Source: Beroe ovata (Eukaryota > Ctenophora > Nuda > Beroida > Beroidae). From it: a stretch of 64,000 nucleotides of DNA. The stretch is taken from positions 136,429-200,428 of the forward strand of contig CAMPET010000054.1 of the NCBI GenBank assembly GCA_946803715.1, given 5' to 3'. Below the pieces are notes generated by a model. That model made no database searches, was not told the DNA's origin, and worked only from the letters and a program-made list of their open reading frames with translations. Positions 34,911-46,578 of the stretch are shown here, piece after piece. The translations under genes and the position numbers were made by a program. Position 1 is the first letter of the stretch. Each line of letters begins with the position of its first letter.

Positions 34911-35829
34911 TTGAGTTATGTTGCCAATTTTTTTATCACAGTCCATATTTGATACCAAGAGATTGCCTCAGGAATTTTTCCATTTTGGCACTTCGTCTTG
35001 ACTTGTAGACATGGTTTTAACACAATGGTCTTAAAAGTTAATCTTCATTTTCTGTGACTTGAGTTGCTTTGACTTTAAGTTAAGGGATTTCACTTGTTGC
35101 AATACTTTTCAAATTTTGAATATAGGAATGTGAAATTTTGAACTTCAATGTCTTCTTCCATTCCTAATATGGTTGGGTCAAAGATAGATGCTAAGGTCTT
35201 GATTATTATATGAATGGTACTTGTATTCTAACATGTTTCACTGTTATAAAGCACTGCATCAGTTGAAATCAATATTGCTATATTCTGAATTGTCAAATGT
35301 TCACTAACTATTCCAATGAAGTATATTTTGAATTAAACATTGTTTAGATAGTTTCACAGAACTATACCAAGCATCTATGATATAAAGGAAAGAGGCACCA
35401 ATAGAAGATCGGTTTTTTGTTCCCAAATAACTCGACTAAATGGAGTTGAAGAGCCAGGATTTTTTGCAAGGTGGTAGAAAAATTGATTCCGCTTAGGACG
35501 ATCATTGGAAATTTTTGATTTAGGTCTCAGATTTGTTGTAATCAACATCGGAACTTTTGGGAATCGATGCAAAAATCAATCATAGGATGTAGCAAAAAAT
35601 TGCATTTCACGCCATTGCTATGTGGTTTAGGAGTTGCACGTGTGAGTGGATGCGTGCGCACGGATGTGCTTCATTTCATTGTTTCTTTGTTTTGAAACGC
35701 TTCAATTTTGATGCTCAATCAATTTAACTCATTTTGTGGTTCTTTCTAATATTCAGTGCAGCACGCCCACTTGACAGGCGTTCTAGTTCATTCTATATTT
35801 AAGATCATCAAATTTCCTCTCAAAGGTCG
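34911..35829. other. RAE1-IPO5 spacer
   Basis: About 920 bp of AT-rich sequence with no gene seen. It probably includes the RAE1 3' UTR, and a pyrimidine-rich run ending in AAAG lies just before the IPO5 start codon. Confidence 0.5.
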
Positions 35830-38800
35830 ATGGCAGATGTTCAAGAGCAGTTCTTGAGACTGCTTGAAGTTTTAGCCAGTCCGGACAATGAGTCCAGGAA
35901 CAGAGGTGAGGAGCAGTATAATGCCATCCCAGTCGAACAGAGACTCAGTCTCCTTCTCTGCTCTATGGAGACCTCACGTGTTCCAACTTCAAGGTGAGAA
36001 ATAGAAATGCATTGGTGTATTGCTCTTCAGTCTTAAATAACCCATCGAACATATGAAGGATGGAGTGTATACCATGACAAAATTCTTTTAATCTATACTC
36101 AGGGCGTTTGCAGCAATATTGCTTCGGAGACTGCTTACTAACTCATGGGAAATCTTTGCTGCTCTACCCATAGAAACACAGAACACATTCAAGATAAAAC
36201 TATTGGAGGTTAGTATTGTCTACTGTATTGATCCCAATCATACTCATGAATAGAATTCATTATTCATCAAATAGCATTTTCCTTTGGATTTCTAAGGTGA
36301 TGATTTCCAGGTATTGCGTGATGAGAGTGATGAAGGAGCACGTCGCAAGATGTGTGACACGGTATCTGAAGTGGCTAGATCCCTCCAAGACTCCGAGGGT
36401 GATATGGGCTGGGATGAGCTCTTAAAGTTTATGTTTTACTGCTGCAAGTCAGGGACTGCTCAGCACAAGGAATCTGCACTCTCAATCTTAACCTCTGTAC
36501 CTGACATATTTGGGGTTGACCAGCAGAACTATCTTGCCCTTATCAAGGAAATGCTCTTTGCTTCACTGAATGATCCTGATCATCCGAACGTAAGGTTTGC
36601 AGCCATTAGAGCAACTTGTGCCTTCCTCACTGAATTGGAAGAAGAGGATGCTAAAAGACACTTCTCCGATTTCCTGAAGCCTATGCTCAAAGGTGTCGAG
36701 GACTGTGTAATTGCTGAGGATGATGATGGACCACTCAAGAGCTTTGTGGAACTTGCAGAGAGAATACCTAAGTTCCTTCGACCAGGAGTTGATCAAATGA
36801 TGGAGTTTGCACTGAAAGTCATTGGCAACACCAACTTTGCTGACAACTGGAGGCAATTGGTTTTAGAACTCGTTGTAACGGTGTGCGAAGCTGCTCCGGC
36901 AATGATCAGAAAAAAGGTAGAGAGTTAAACAGATACCAATCACAAATGTGATGATGGTTATAAACTCTTCCAATTTACTAAATTTGGTATCGGTGTTATC
37001 TGTAGGTTTATCTCAGGAAAAGTACATTGCTCCATTGGTGGTTCAGATGCTGCAAATGATGACAGACTTAGAGGATGAAGAAGATTGGGCACTTGAAGAT
37101 GAGGTTGAAGACGTTGACAGCGACGTGAGTTATTCTCATTAGTCATTACGGTATAGCAGAAATTTTCCGTATTTCGCCTATCTTGGAGTACAAAGCTTAT
37201 TCAATACTCATATCACTGTATTCACTGTATTTCTTCAAATGTATCCAGGAGAACTGTGTTGCTGCAGAAGCAGCATTGGACCGACTGTCTTGCGCCCTTG
37301 GGGGAAAGATGGTTATGCCTCATATTCGTGAAGCAGTGCCCCCAATGCTCCAATCCAAAGAGTGGAAGCACCGTTATGCAGGCCTCATGGCAATATCTGC
37401 GAGTGCAGAAGGGTGTAAGAAAGCAATGGAAGCTAATCTACATGGGATAGTGATCGCGTGTCTGCCCTACATAACAGATGAACATCCTCGAGTTAGATTT
37501 GCATGTTGCAATGCTCTGGGTCAGATGGCAACAGACTTCTCGCCGCTCTTCCAGAAGAAAATGCATGCGAAGGTGCTTCCAGGACTAATACATCTTCTGG
37601 ATGATGATGCTAATCCTCGAGTACAAAGTCACACAGCTGCTGCTCTCGTTAACTTCTTCGAGGAATGCCCGCAGAATGTTTTGCTGCCTTACTTGCCCAC
37701 TTTATGTCAGGTATCCAGACGTATGGAGATAACAAAATTGGTTTGAAACAAGTTGTGAAATTCAAACATTAATAGACAAATAGGTGTCTCCTTGCCTTCT
37801 TGATGTGAAGTTATCTTATCCATATCTCTAGAAAATGCAAGTGACATTAGAAAAGAAGACATTGGAGCTCGCCCAAACACAAAGAAAGATGGTCTTGGAA
37901 CAAATTATCACTACCATCGCAACAATAGCAGACACTGCTGAAACTCATTTTAGTCCTTTCTACCAGAGCTTTATGCCCAACTTGAAGTACATCATGGAGA
38001 ATGCTAATGACAAGGAGCTGAGGTAAGCATCATCTTCTTTTTTATCTCAGCCGAGTTGTGACTCTTGATGACACTTTTCACCTTGTTCTCCACCCGAACA
38101 GGTTACTCCGTGGCAAAACTATCGAGTGTATCTCCCTGATTGGTTTAGCAGTTGGGAAAGAAGTGTTCCTGTCGGACGCTGAACAAATCATGAACATGTT
38201 ATTGAAGGCACAAACTGACGAAGGTGTTGAACTGGAGGCTGACGATCCCCAAGTGTCGTATATGATCAGTGCGTGGGCACGGATGTGTAAGATTATAGGC
38301 CCTCAGTTTACCGCTTATTTGCCCGTCGTGATGCCACCTCTATTGAGAGCTGCACAGATAAAACCAGAAGTAAGTTCTGAGTCTATTTTCCATCATTTGT
38401 TGTCTATATCGCTATTATTATTTGCAAGGAAACTCTCTCAGCATAATGAATCAACTGCACCAATCACACGATTGCAGGTTGCACTTGTGGACTCTGAGGA
38501 GGACGTGAATGAGGATGAAGGATGGGAGTTTGTCCCTCTGTCCGATCAACAGAAGTTCGGTGTCAAGACTGCCGGACTGGAGGACAAGAACACTGCCTGC
38601 CAGATGTTGGTGTGCTATGCTCGGGAACTGAAGGAAGGATTTGTCGACTACACAGAGGAAGTTGTGAGGATAATGGTCCCCCTTCTCAAGTTCTACTTCC
38701 ACGATCTGATAAGATCTGCTGCCGCGGAGTGTATGCCTTTCCTCCTTGAGTCTGTTCAGCACAAGGTGAATTCAGTAGTGGATTACGGATTCTCATTCCT

Positions 38801-40190
38801 GTCGAAATCATCTGCATACCTATTATCTACTGTACACTGTACAGTGCAGTGTACAGTTGTACATACACGTCTTCTCGCTTGTTGACCCTTGGTGATTTTG
38901 TTAGGGTGATGACTATGTTAGAGAGATGTGGAACTACATTTGTCCTGAGTTATTCCGATCTCTCCGCACTGAGATGGAGCCTGATATATTGGCAGTTGTT
39001 ATGGAGAGTGTGGCATCTTGCGTGCAGGTGACTACACTACCGCAGTGCTACTGATATGTTAGAATGTTAGATATCATAAGCGATCATTGCTTCGTTTGTA
39101 CACCTATTAAACGTGTAATAACCCTATGTTTCCAGGTCCTTGGCGTTGGTTTTATTGACAGTACACAGATGGATGAACTTGTTGATGTTTTGAAGGATCA
39201 CCTGAAAAAGAACTACGAGAAGGAAGAGGAGAGAAAAAAGCAGCGGAAAGACGAAGATTACGATGAAGAAGTTGAAGAGGGAATTGAGGAAGAACTTGAT
39301 CAAGATGATTATATCCTGGGCAAGATATCGGATATCATTCACAATCTTTTTGGTAAGTTATCATGTAAAATAGTGAAATGCTATCAATGCCTACTGTGTA
39401 ATTAAATGTTTATTGACGGTGACTTTACACTGTCACTTCAGGTGTGTATGGTGAGGACTTTGTGCAAGTGTTCGACAAACTGACCGAGTATTTCGTGGCG
39501 ATGCTTGCTCCAGATCGGCCAAGTTTGGAACATCAGTGGGCTATCTGTGTTTTTGATGATCTGATAGATTACGCTCCCATCTCTGCACCCAAGTACCAGC
39601 AGCACTTCCTGGAGCCCCTAGCTCATTACCTCTCAGACAATAGTCCCGGTGTGAGGCAGGCTGCAGCATATGGGATTGGGGCTCTTGCCAACAAATTCCC
39701 CGGCGAGAATTCTCCATATGCTGAGTTCTGTAAGAATTGCATCCCACGCCTGGTTATGATCATCAGTGATGCTGAGTCAAGGGAAGTTCAGAACATGGGT
39801 GCCACTGAGAACTGCATCTCTGCTATAACAAAGATCTTCAAGAATATCATCGGCCAGGAAAACATTGACGAGAGGACTTTAGTGACATGGTTGTCATGGC
39901 TTCCAATTCAGGAGGATGATGAGGAGAGTGTCCATGTTTACGGTTTCCTCATGGACTTGGTCGAGTCCAGCAACAGGTTCATTCTCGGGAAAAACAATGC
40001 AAATTTGCCTGAAATTATCCGTATATTCGCTGAGGGAATCATCAACAAATCCATCAAATCGGGTGAGCATCCAGAACTCATGGCAAGAATCGAGAACTTT
40101 GTGGTACAGCTGCAAGAGAATACAACTGTTTGGGCTGCCATCCTTAGCAAACTTCCAGAAACGCATCAAGTCCTGTTTTCCGGACAATGA
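35830..40190 (+). CDS. IPO5: Importin-5 (importin beta-3, RanBP5)
   Basis: Eleven exons join in phase: 35830-35993, 36103-36208, 36311-36916, 37017-37124, 37249-37710, 37832-38022, 38102-38369, 38478-38765, 38905-39027, 39136-39352 and 39442-40190, giving 1,093 residues, nearly the length of human IPO5. HEAT-repeat landmarks include [86 protein letters not shown], an acidic [15 protein letters not shown] loop and NATENCISA-like [10 protein letters not shown]. It carries ribosomal proteins and other cargo into the nucleus under Ran control. An AG at 35824-35825 directly precedes the start. Confidence 0.98.
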
Positions 40191-41057
40191 CCTAGGTATG
40201 TTCATCAAAACTGACATTCAGTAGCTTTGATTTGATAGTGAGTAGTGCGCGTTTATTTTAACATAATTTATGTTCTTTTGTGTTCAAAGCCAGAGTAGAA
40301 ATTGTTCGAACATAGCAGTTTTGAATACAGATTGCAGATGGATTAATTGCGACAATTCGGTTTTGTGGGTGATTTCGAGAAAACCTTTTTAGATTTTTAA
40401 AGGAAAACCATAATATTTTTATTTCAGCCTTTTCCGATTTCTGTTTTTAAGCTTAGAAACGCTACACTAACAAGTGGTCATGGCTTTAATTTTTATTTTT
40501 ATTTTTACTTCGTGGGACGTGGAAATTGAGATAGAAGGGGTTCATGATTGCCGATGTGATGATGTATTTAATAAGTAATAAATTATTGCAATTTAGATTC
40601 TGCTTTCTCACTAAATTGTTGAATAAAGCTATAGTATGTGTAGATTATAGATTGGCCAAAATTCCTTACTGCCGTGGTTTTGCCAATGTTTTACATCGCT
40701 TACCATGAGTTATTCTGGATCACTTGATATTGAAAGTGTCTTATCTCCATCATGGTGGTTGGTTTAGCCATCCAACTTAACTTCTCTTTTTCTGAAGGAA
40801 CGGATTTTAGAATTCCATGCGTGAAGTGTTGTTAAGTTATGTGATCTGTCATTTGCCAAATTCAGAAGAATTATGCGATTTTGTACATAAAATCCTTCAT
40901 TTCCTTCAATTTCGGCGAAGTGGAATTTATCTTTGATTGTATTACTGAATCATATTTTTTGATGCTTAAAAGTTTGGGTGTAGTTTGATCAAATTTCGTT
41001 TGCTTGCGTATGTGGTTGAATGAAAAGATCGCTAACTCGACTTCATCATACAAGAAG
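40191..41057. other. IPO5-PIGV spacer
   Basis: AT-rich spacer, no other gene seen. AATAAA at 40622-40627 is the likely IPO5 poly(A) signal. Confidence 0.5.
40622..40627 (+). terminator. Candidate poly(A) signal of IPO5
   Basis: Canonical AATAAA about 430 bp after the IPO5 stop and before PIGV. Confidence 0.45.
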
Positions 41058-42468
41058 ATGTCATTGAAGGAAAAGCTACGAAGCCAAGTTCTTATCATTC
41101 GTGTATGCTTGTTTGTTCTGCAGGTCATTACAACCTACTTCATTCCTCCTTATGACACATCGGCAAAAGAAGCATACCAAACTTCAGACCTGCCGTTTGA
41201 TGGCATTGTGTCACTTGGTCACGGTAATTGGGATGCCATTTACTTCAACCACCTTGCTCGCAACAGTTACGACTACGAGAAGTTTGGTGCTTTCTTTCCC
41301 CTCTACCCATACATAATATCCCTGATTTCTACTCTCCTGCACTTTCCACTCCAGTACCTCATGTCCTACGACGCGTGTATCATTCTGAGCAGTATACTGC
41401 TGAACAACGCACTTTTCTACACGAACTCCATTCTCCTCTACAAATTATCCACTCTTGTGGGACTCTCAGAACCCCAGAGTTATCGGGCAGCACTCCTCTA
41501 TGCTCTCAACCCAGCTAACATTTTCATGAGTGTTGGGTACACTGAATCTCTTTTTAGCTTCTTTGTGATTCTCGGACTGATCGTCAGAGAGGCTGATTCT
41601 CAGTGGTATTTCCTCTTCTTTTGTCTTGCAACAGGAGTGAGAAGCAATGGTGCTGCACTGGCTTTCTTTATCTTGTACGATCATATCACATGTATGATGA
41701 ATGCAAACCAGGTTCTAATAGTCAACGCAATATGTATGTTGGTGCAAGCGTGTGCTTGTGTCACCCCATTCGTGTGGTTCCAAAATCACATCTTCGATAT
41801 GTACTGTGCAGCAGATGCCAATGGTGAGTTCATTTTCAATTTGCTCAATTATTATTAAATCATTTCTTGTTCTCATCTGCTCATTTTGTGATGTAACGCT
41901 GAAATCATTCATGGAGATAATGGATCTAAACCCGATCTAAATACAGATTCATCTCCTAACTTGTTAGTCATTTTGGCTGATTTACACTGAAGCGATATAT
42001 ATTATTAATCTTACAGTGACCAGTGATTGGTGCAACAACGAAATGGGATTCTCATACGGTTTCATTCAATCCAAGTATTGGGGAGTTGGACTCTTCAGAT
42101 ACTGGGAATTGAAACAAGTCCCCAACTTTCTTCTTGCTGCCCCCATGTTCCTTCTTGTGGGTGGAGTTTTGCTAGACTGGGTACAAGAGCACCTGCCTCT
42201 GACGAGTTCTGACAGTCCGAGGACAAACAACCACTTTCAGTTCAACTTCCAATTTGCGGGATACCTGCACCTTGCAGCCCTCACAGGACTTGCACTCATT
42301 TCAATGCATGTGCAAGTGGTTACGCGTTTCATTGTAGCCAGCTGTCCTTACCTCTTTGTTTATTGTGCTAAGCTAGAGAAACCTTACAGCCGAGCTGTTA
42401 TGATTTATTTTGTGTTGTATAGTGTGATAGGGACAGTCGTCCATAGCACTTTTTATCCATGGACTTGA
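41058..42468 (+). CDS. PIGV: GPI mannosyltransferase 2 (PIG-V)
   Basis: Two exons, 41058-41823 and 42017-42468, join in phase to give 405 residues, shorter than the ~490 of vertebrates. I start at MSLKEK; an in-frame ATG 48 bases upstream (41010) is an alternative. The first membrane segment is VLIIRVCLFVLQVITTYFIP. The luminal block GNWDAIYFNHLARNSYDYE, then AFFPLYP, carries the conserved W-D of this family; LLYALNPANIFMSVGYTESLF and ATGVRSNG are also family landmarks. Several more membrane segments follow. The enzyme adds the second mannose to GPI precursors in the ER membrane. Confidence 0.94.
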
Positions 42469-42801
42469 GATATTGGCGGTATCACGCGAAAGTTGATAAA
42501 TACGGCAAATTGCATGATTTGTTGTATCTTTTTTATCATTTTGTACGAAGTATCAACTTGATGGAGCAGAAGATTTTGTAATTGGGCATCAGCAAACAAA
42601 GCTTTAAGATTGAATTTCGAATTTCATTTTCCGATTGTATTTTGAATTTGGTTTTCATGCACTACAGATGCACAATTAAACTTTTTTTATACTTGGTTCT
42701 TTGTCATTTATCATGACACATTTCGTCTTTTCATAGCATCTAAATATGGCAATATCTTCAGCAATACGCTCAAACACAGTGCTTATATTGAACAGGTGAT
42801 C
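42469..42801. other. PIGV-CEP20 spacer
   Basis: 333 bp, AT-rich, with an ATTAAA near 42676 as a possible poly(A) signal of PIGV. No other feature. Confidence 0.4.
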
Positions 42802-43251
42802 ATGGATGACTTGACTGTGGTGATCAAAGATACTCTCGAAAGCACTGGTATACTGGGAGACATTCGTGGTCGACTTAGAGCTGAGATATTCAAAGCATTG
42901 GAGGACAGGTCTGTAGAACGACCCAAGCTGCCTTCAGAGAATATTCTGATAAATGAGCTCATCCGGGAGTACCTCGTATACAACAACTACCAGAACACAT
43001 TGGCAGTTCTGATGCAGGAGAGTAGACAACCTGCCCAGCCCCTTGACAGAGACTTTCTCTGCTCGGAAATGCATATGAGGATGCCAGATTCGTGCCCAAG
43101 CAGTTTGCCCCTGCTTTATGGTGTCGTGGCTCACTTCACAGACCAACACTCAAATAACTTTGTGGTTGATGGGGTTAATGGGAGTGAAAGTACTGAAAGT
43201 GTTCTAGAGATGGAACCAAAGCAACCGCAGGTTACTATCATAAAGAAATGA
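42802..43251 (+). CDS. CEP20: Centrosomal protein CEP20 (FOR20/FOPNL), LisH-containing
   Basis: A single-exon 149-residue frame starting MDDLTVVIKDTLESTGILG. The TOF/LisH region reads INELIREYLVYNNYQNTLAVLMQES, followed by LDRDFLCSE and the conserved LPLLYGVVAHF. The tail is shorter and unlike that of vertebrates. The family locates to centriolar satellites and basal bodies and is needed for ciliogenesis. An AG (42794-42795) lies 6 nt before the ATG. Confidence 0.93.
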   Translation: MDDLTVVIKDTLESTGILGDIRGRLRAEIFKALEDRSVERPKLPSENILINELIREYLVYNNYQNTLAVLMQESRQPAQPLDRDFLCSEMHMRMPDSCPSSLPLLYGVVAHFTDQHSNNFVVDGVNGSESTESVLEMEPKQPQVTIIKK

Positions 43252-43714
43252 GCCCGATATAGAGGGTCTATCATGTTCAGTTTTACGCTGTTAAGATGTG
43301 TTAATTGACATATCATCTCATGTTTTTTGGAGCTCAGATAATTGCCTATTGTCTGAGCTTTATGAATTATAGATAACTGGATGAATGTTCATGAATATTC
43401 AGTTCGGCACATAGAACGGGTTCAGATTTCAGAGTATTTGACCACAAATTTTAATGAATTTATTTATACGGTATTTGCTATGCTATTTGTAAAGTGTACA
43501 GTCAATATTTTCTATCACACTTGTATTTTTCTGATCTTTCTTATCTATCATACCGCCTACATTCATGCTTATACCTCCTTTTTTGGAGACCTATGCTTTT
43601 TCTCTAGTCTAGTTCTAAAGTACCATGTCTTTGTTGCAGGGTTTGATAGATGTAATGCTCAAAAATTTTGTTATCCTGATAAAGTAAAATGTAAAACACA
43701 ATCTGAACAAGGTC
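43252..43714. other. CEP20 to small-protein spacer
   Basis: A 120-codon open frame (43381-43743) has no similarity and unusual AT-rich composition; I do not call it. A splice-acceptor-like TTGTTGCAG at about 43631-43639 suggests that the leader of the next gene starts about 43640. Confidence 0.4.
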
Positions 43715-43966
43715 ATGGAGCGTTCAGATCAGGGTCAGAGTAAACGTTATGTTGATCGAAGCTACAAAAGTAGAATACCAGATTCTTCAAATTCAAATTT
43801 ACAGAAATTCATCAATGCTATGAGGCGCAATGGTGGACGTAAGAACCTGTTCATAGTAGGAATTGGTGTCTTAGCTTCTCTCCACGTCTTTGGGATCTAT
43901 ATTGTTTTGACCAAAGAACCTGTTAGACCGATTTCTTTTGAATCCGAATTGAAATCCCTCCGATAA
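43715..43966 (+). CDS. Small single-pass membrane protein A
   Basis: 83 residues starting MERSDQGQSKRYVDRSYK. A basic, polar N-terminal half is followed by one membrane segment (NLFIVGIGVLASLHVFGIYIVL) and a short tail ending ELKSLR. It shares the KRYVDRxYK start, one late membrane segment and an LR end with the next ORF, so the two look like tandem duplicates. Basic N terminus and small size resemble mitochondrial inner-membrane assembly factors, but I do not recognise a family. Confidence 0.6.
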   Translation: MERSDQGQSKRYVDRSYKSRIPDSSNSNLQKFINAMRRNGGRKNLFIVGIGVLASLHVFGIYIVLTKEPVRPISFESELKSLR

Positions 43967-44030
43967 GCCAATGCAAATGATAGCGGAGTTTTGTCATATA
44001 GAAGCACTCATTTTGCCCCACTGTAGGATT

Positions 44031-44288
44031 ATGGTTCGGAAGTATGTAGACAGGGGCTACAAACACAGCTCAGGAACAGGATCAATTACTCAGCGGTTAG
44101 TCAAATTCGTGGTGAACACCAGAGAGGGAAGAGTCGTGATGGTTTTAACAGGCATTGTTATCTGGGCTGGCGTAGCTCCCTATTACTACCAATGCAAGGA
44201 AGTCGGGCGAAAGGAGTACATGAGGAGAGAGGACAGGAAGGTAGCAGAGGCAGTTGCAGCCGCTAATATAACAGATGATTTAAGGTAA
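44031..44288 (+). CDS. Small single-pass membrane protein B, tandem relative of A
   Basis: 85 residues from the ATG giving MVRKYVDRGYK; the frame is open 20 codons further upstream, but an acceptor-like CCACTGTAG ends 4 nt before this ATG. A membrane segment (VVMVLTGIVIWAGVAPYYY) is followed by a charged helix (RKEYMRREDRKVAEAVAAA) and an LR end. It begins 64 bp after the stop of protein A, with no room for an ordinary promoter. The layout resembles small cytochrome-oxidase assembly proteins such as SMIM20, but only loosely. Confidence 0.6.
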   Translation: MVRKYVDRGYKHSSGTGSITQRLVKFVVNTREGRVVMVLTGIVIWAGVAPYYYQCKEVGRKEYMRREDRKVAEAVAAANITDDLR

Positions 44289-44670
44289 CAGACGGCCGGT
44301 CCAGATAATTTGCTCGCAAAATTTGTACAGATTGATTAATGTCTCGCTTGTGTAGCAGAGTTGCAAAGTCAACAGATGGACTATGAATGCTGTAGGTAAC
44401 TAGATACTGTGTCTCTTGAGTTCTGGAGAAAGTTTATTTATGTGAGATATCTGTGATGTTTGTACCAAAATTATTCTACTGCTTTGGTAAGAAACATGTT
44501 ATTTTTCAACAAACTCATTATTATATTCTTTGATAATGAATTTATTAGTCATTGTTGATGGTGCAATGTGACTAGGTGAAACAAAGCATCTGATATGTCA
44601 TTGTTCATTCAATGATTTAAAATGCACTTTGTAACAATCCCTTATTCCCTTCTTGATTATAGGTGTTATC
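44289..44670. other. Spacer before DJ-1
   Basis: 382 bp, AT-rich, no gene. It ends in a pyrimidine-rich run and TTATAG eight bases before the DJ-1 ATG. Confidence 0.4.
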
Positions 44671-45512
44671 ATGTCAAAAGCACTGGTCCTAATTGCACCA
44701 GGTTTTGAGGAGGTGGAATTTTGTGTTCCTGTTGATATCCTGAGAAGGGGAGAAGTCGAGGTCACCATCGCCAGCATTCTCGGTAAGTTGAGACGAAAAA
44801 CAGATTTGTGCGTCTATCCGAATTTTTTCATACCGTATTTGCTTGACACATTTTCTTTCAGATGAGAAATGTTGCGTGAAGAGTAGAAATGGTATTATGG
44901 TCGAACCGGAGTGCTTGGTCTCTGACATTCCCTCAGACCAACTATTCGATCTGATCTTTGTTCCTGGTGGTTTACCATGTGCTGAAGCATTTGCTGTCTC
45001 TAAACAATTTGGAGAAATTTACAAGAAACACAACAACGCCAACAAATATATTGCTGCTATTTGTGCTTCTCCCATGGCTTTGAAGTAAGAGCGTCTCAGT
45101 TCATACAGATTTTAATTCTCTGCATCACATTGTTTTTCAGTATTTCTGATTAATTGTTCAGTTCCATATTCAATCTCGTGTCGATTTCTCAGTGCCCATG
45201 GAATAAATCATGGTAAGAAGATCACAAGTTATCCTGCCGTACAGAGCAAACTGGAGGACAACTACCAATACTGTAGTGACGCAGTTGTTGTAGACGGCAA
45301 CATGGTAAGCAGACCTCACTCCAAAGTTGCTCGTAATTAGGGCATGTCATGAGTATTGAGTTGCACGTGCTATATTATCCCAACCTTTATCTGTTCAGAT
45401 AACATCCCGTGGACCAGGTACTGCATTTGAGTACGGATTCACACTTCTTGGGCTACTCAAAGGCGAAGACATGAAAACCAAAATAGCGTCTGGGATGCTG
45501 TGTTCCCTTTAG
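44671..45512 (+). CDS. PARK7: DJ-1/PARK7 family protein
   Basis: Four exons join in phase: 44671-44782, 44862-45084, 45193-45304 and 45399-45512, giving 186 residues (human 189). The start MSKALVLIAPGFEEVEF contains the conserved Glu that interacts with the reactive cysteine; the nucleophile elbow reads IAAICASPMAL, with the oxidisable Cys, and SRGPGTAFEYGF is the conserved C-terminal block. The following His (AHGINHGKKITSYP) matches the family. DJ-1 is a redox-responsive homodimer with proposed deglycase and chaperone activities. Confidence 0.96.
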
Positions 45513-46578
45513 TTGTAGAGATATTGTATTTATTACTTCTTTTAATGAGCGGTTGTTGTTGTATTTCCATTTCATTTTCATGATTTTTAAGATTGATATT
45601 TCTATACAATTATGTCAGAAGATTGGAAGGAAGTTGAATTTTTTGTAAATAAGGGGATCGTGATCCTTTTTTCTTGACTTCTTGTTGAGCATAATTTATT
45701 TGACTCTTTTCTATTTACCATTTGCATAACAGTTGCTCTACTAAATTCGATTGAAGGCAATTTTGATAACTTTATGGTTTTCCTCGAATTATTTCACTGT
45801 AAAATCACACTCAACACACATGCAAGCATTGTCCAACACAGGGACCGACATTGTCAGCTTCAACAGTGCTGTAGCATAAATAGTTAACAATCAGCATACT
45901 TGTCTGGAATGGATTTATGGAATCGGGCATACTTTGTAATTCAATACTAGATGAGTTTCATAGAATATTAATTATGCTACAACTAAGCCGATGTTACAGA
46001 TCAAATAACACCTGCCTCATTTTGTTCGAGTAGATATCAGTTCACTATGATTAGTTGCTCATGCATACATCGTTGGTAGACTTGTGTGTCTATGGTGATT
46101 GGTGGTCAGTAATTTCACATCAAACTCCCTTTCCTGAAAGGGTATATGTCATTCACATCATCTCATATGGTCATTGGTCAATTATGCTCTTCATTCTCTT
46201 GGTCAATAACAATTTGTAATGACAAAAACCGTTTTCAGGTTTTCTGGAAGCCATCCTCCTCATTGTACACCTAGCTACTTAGCCAGACATCCGGGACCAC
46301 ACGTTCCTAGGCAACCCTTTGATTCCCGCTAAACTTGACCAATCTCCAATTCAACCCTGATTAACCTGCCTCCTTAACCTCGTCTCCACACCATCTCGTA
46401 TAGGAGTCCTCTACATCCTACTGCCAATTCCTAGTCCTGCTCCTACAGCCAGACATCCTCCAAATTCCTTATCCTGAATTCCTCATCCCACAACATACCT
46501 AGAACCTACATTCACCCACAACTACCCCTAATCTTCTTTAACCTTCCTAACTCTCCAACCACATAGCTACAGCGACCA
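45513..46578. other. Spacer ending in a C-rich, G-poor leader
   Basis: The first 700 bp are ordinary AT-rich DNA. From about 46300 to the ATG at 46579 the sequence turns C/T/A-rich and nearly free of G; see the separate entry. Confidence 0.5.
46300..46578 (+). promoter_or_regulatory. C-rich, G-poor leader of the first KH-domain gene
   Basis: By my count 17 of the 240 bases in 46321-46560 are G. TCCT tetramers recur about every ten bases between 46410 and 46495, with many CCAC, ACCC and CCAA motifs. A CTACAG acceptor-like site lies 6 nt before the start. It directly precedes a gene whose KH domains belong to the class that binds C-rich or YCAY RNA, so an autoregulatory 5' UTR or intron is an attractive inference. 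Confidence 0.4.

Noticed and set aside
43381-43743. 120-codon frame with hydrophobic stretches (MNVHEYSVRH...)
   Set aside because: AT-rich composition, no similarity, and it overlaps the leader and start of small protein A in another frame; judged chance.
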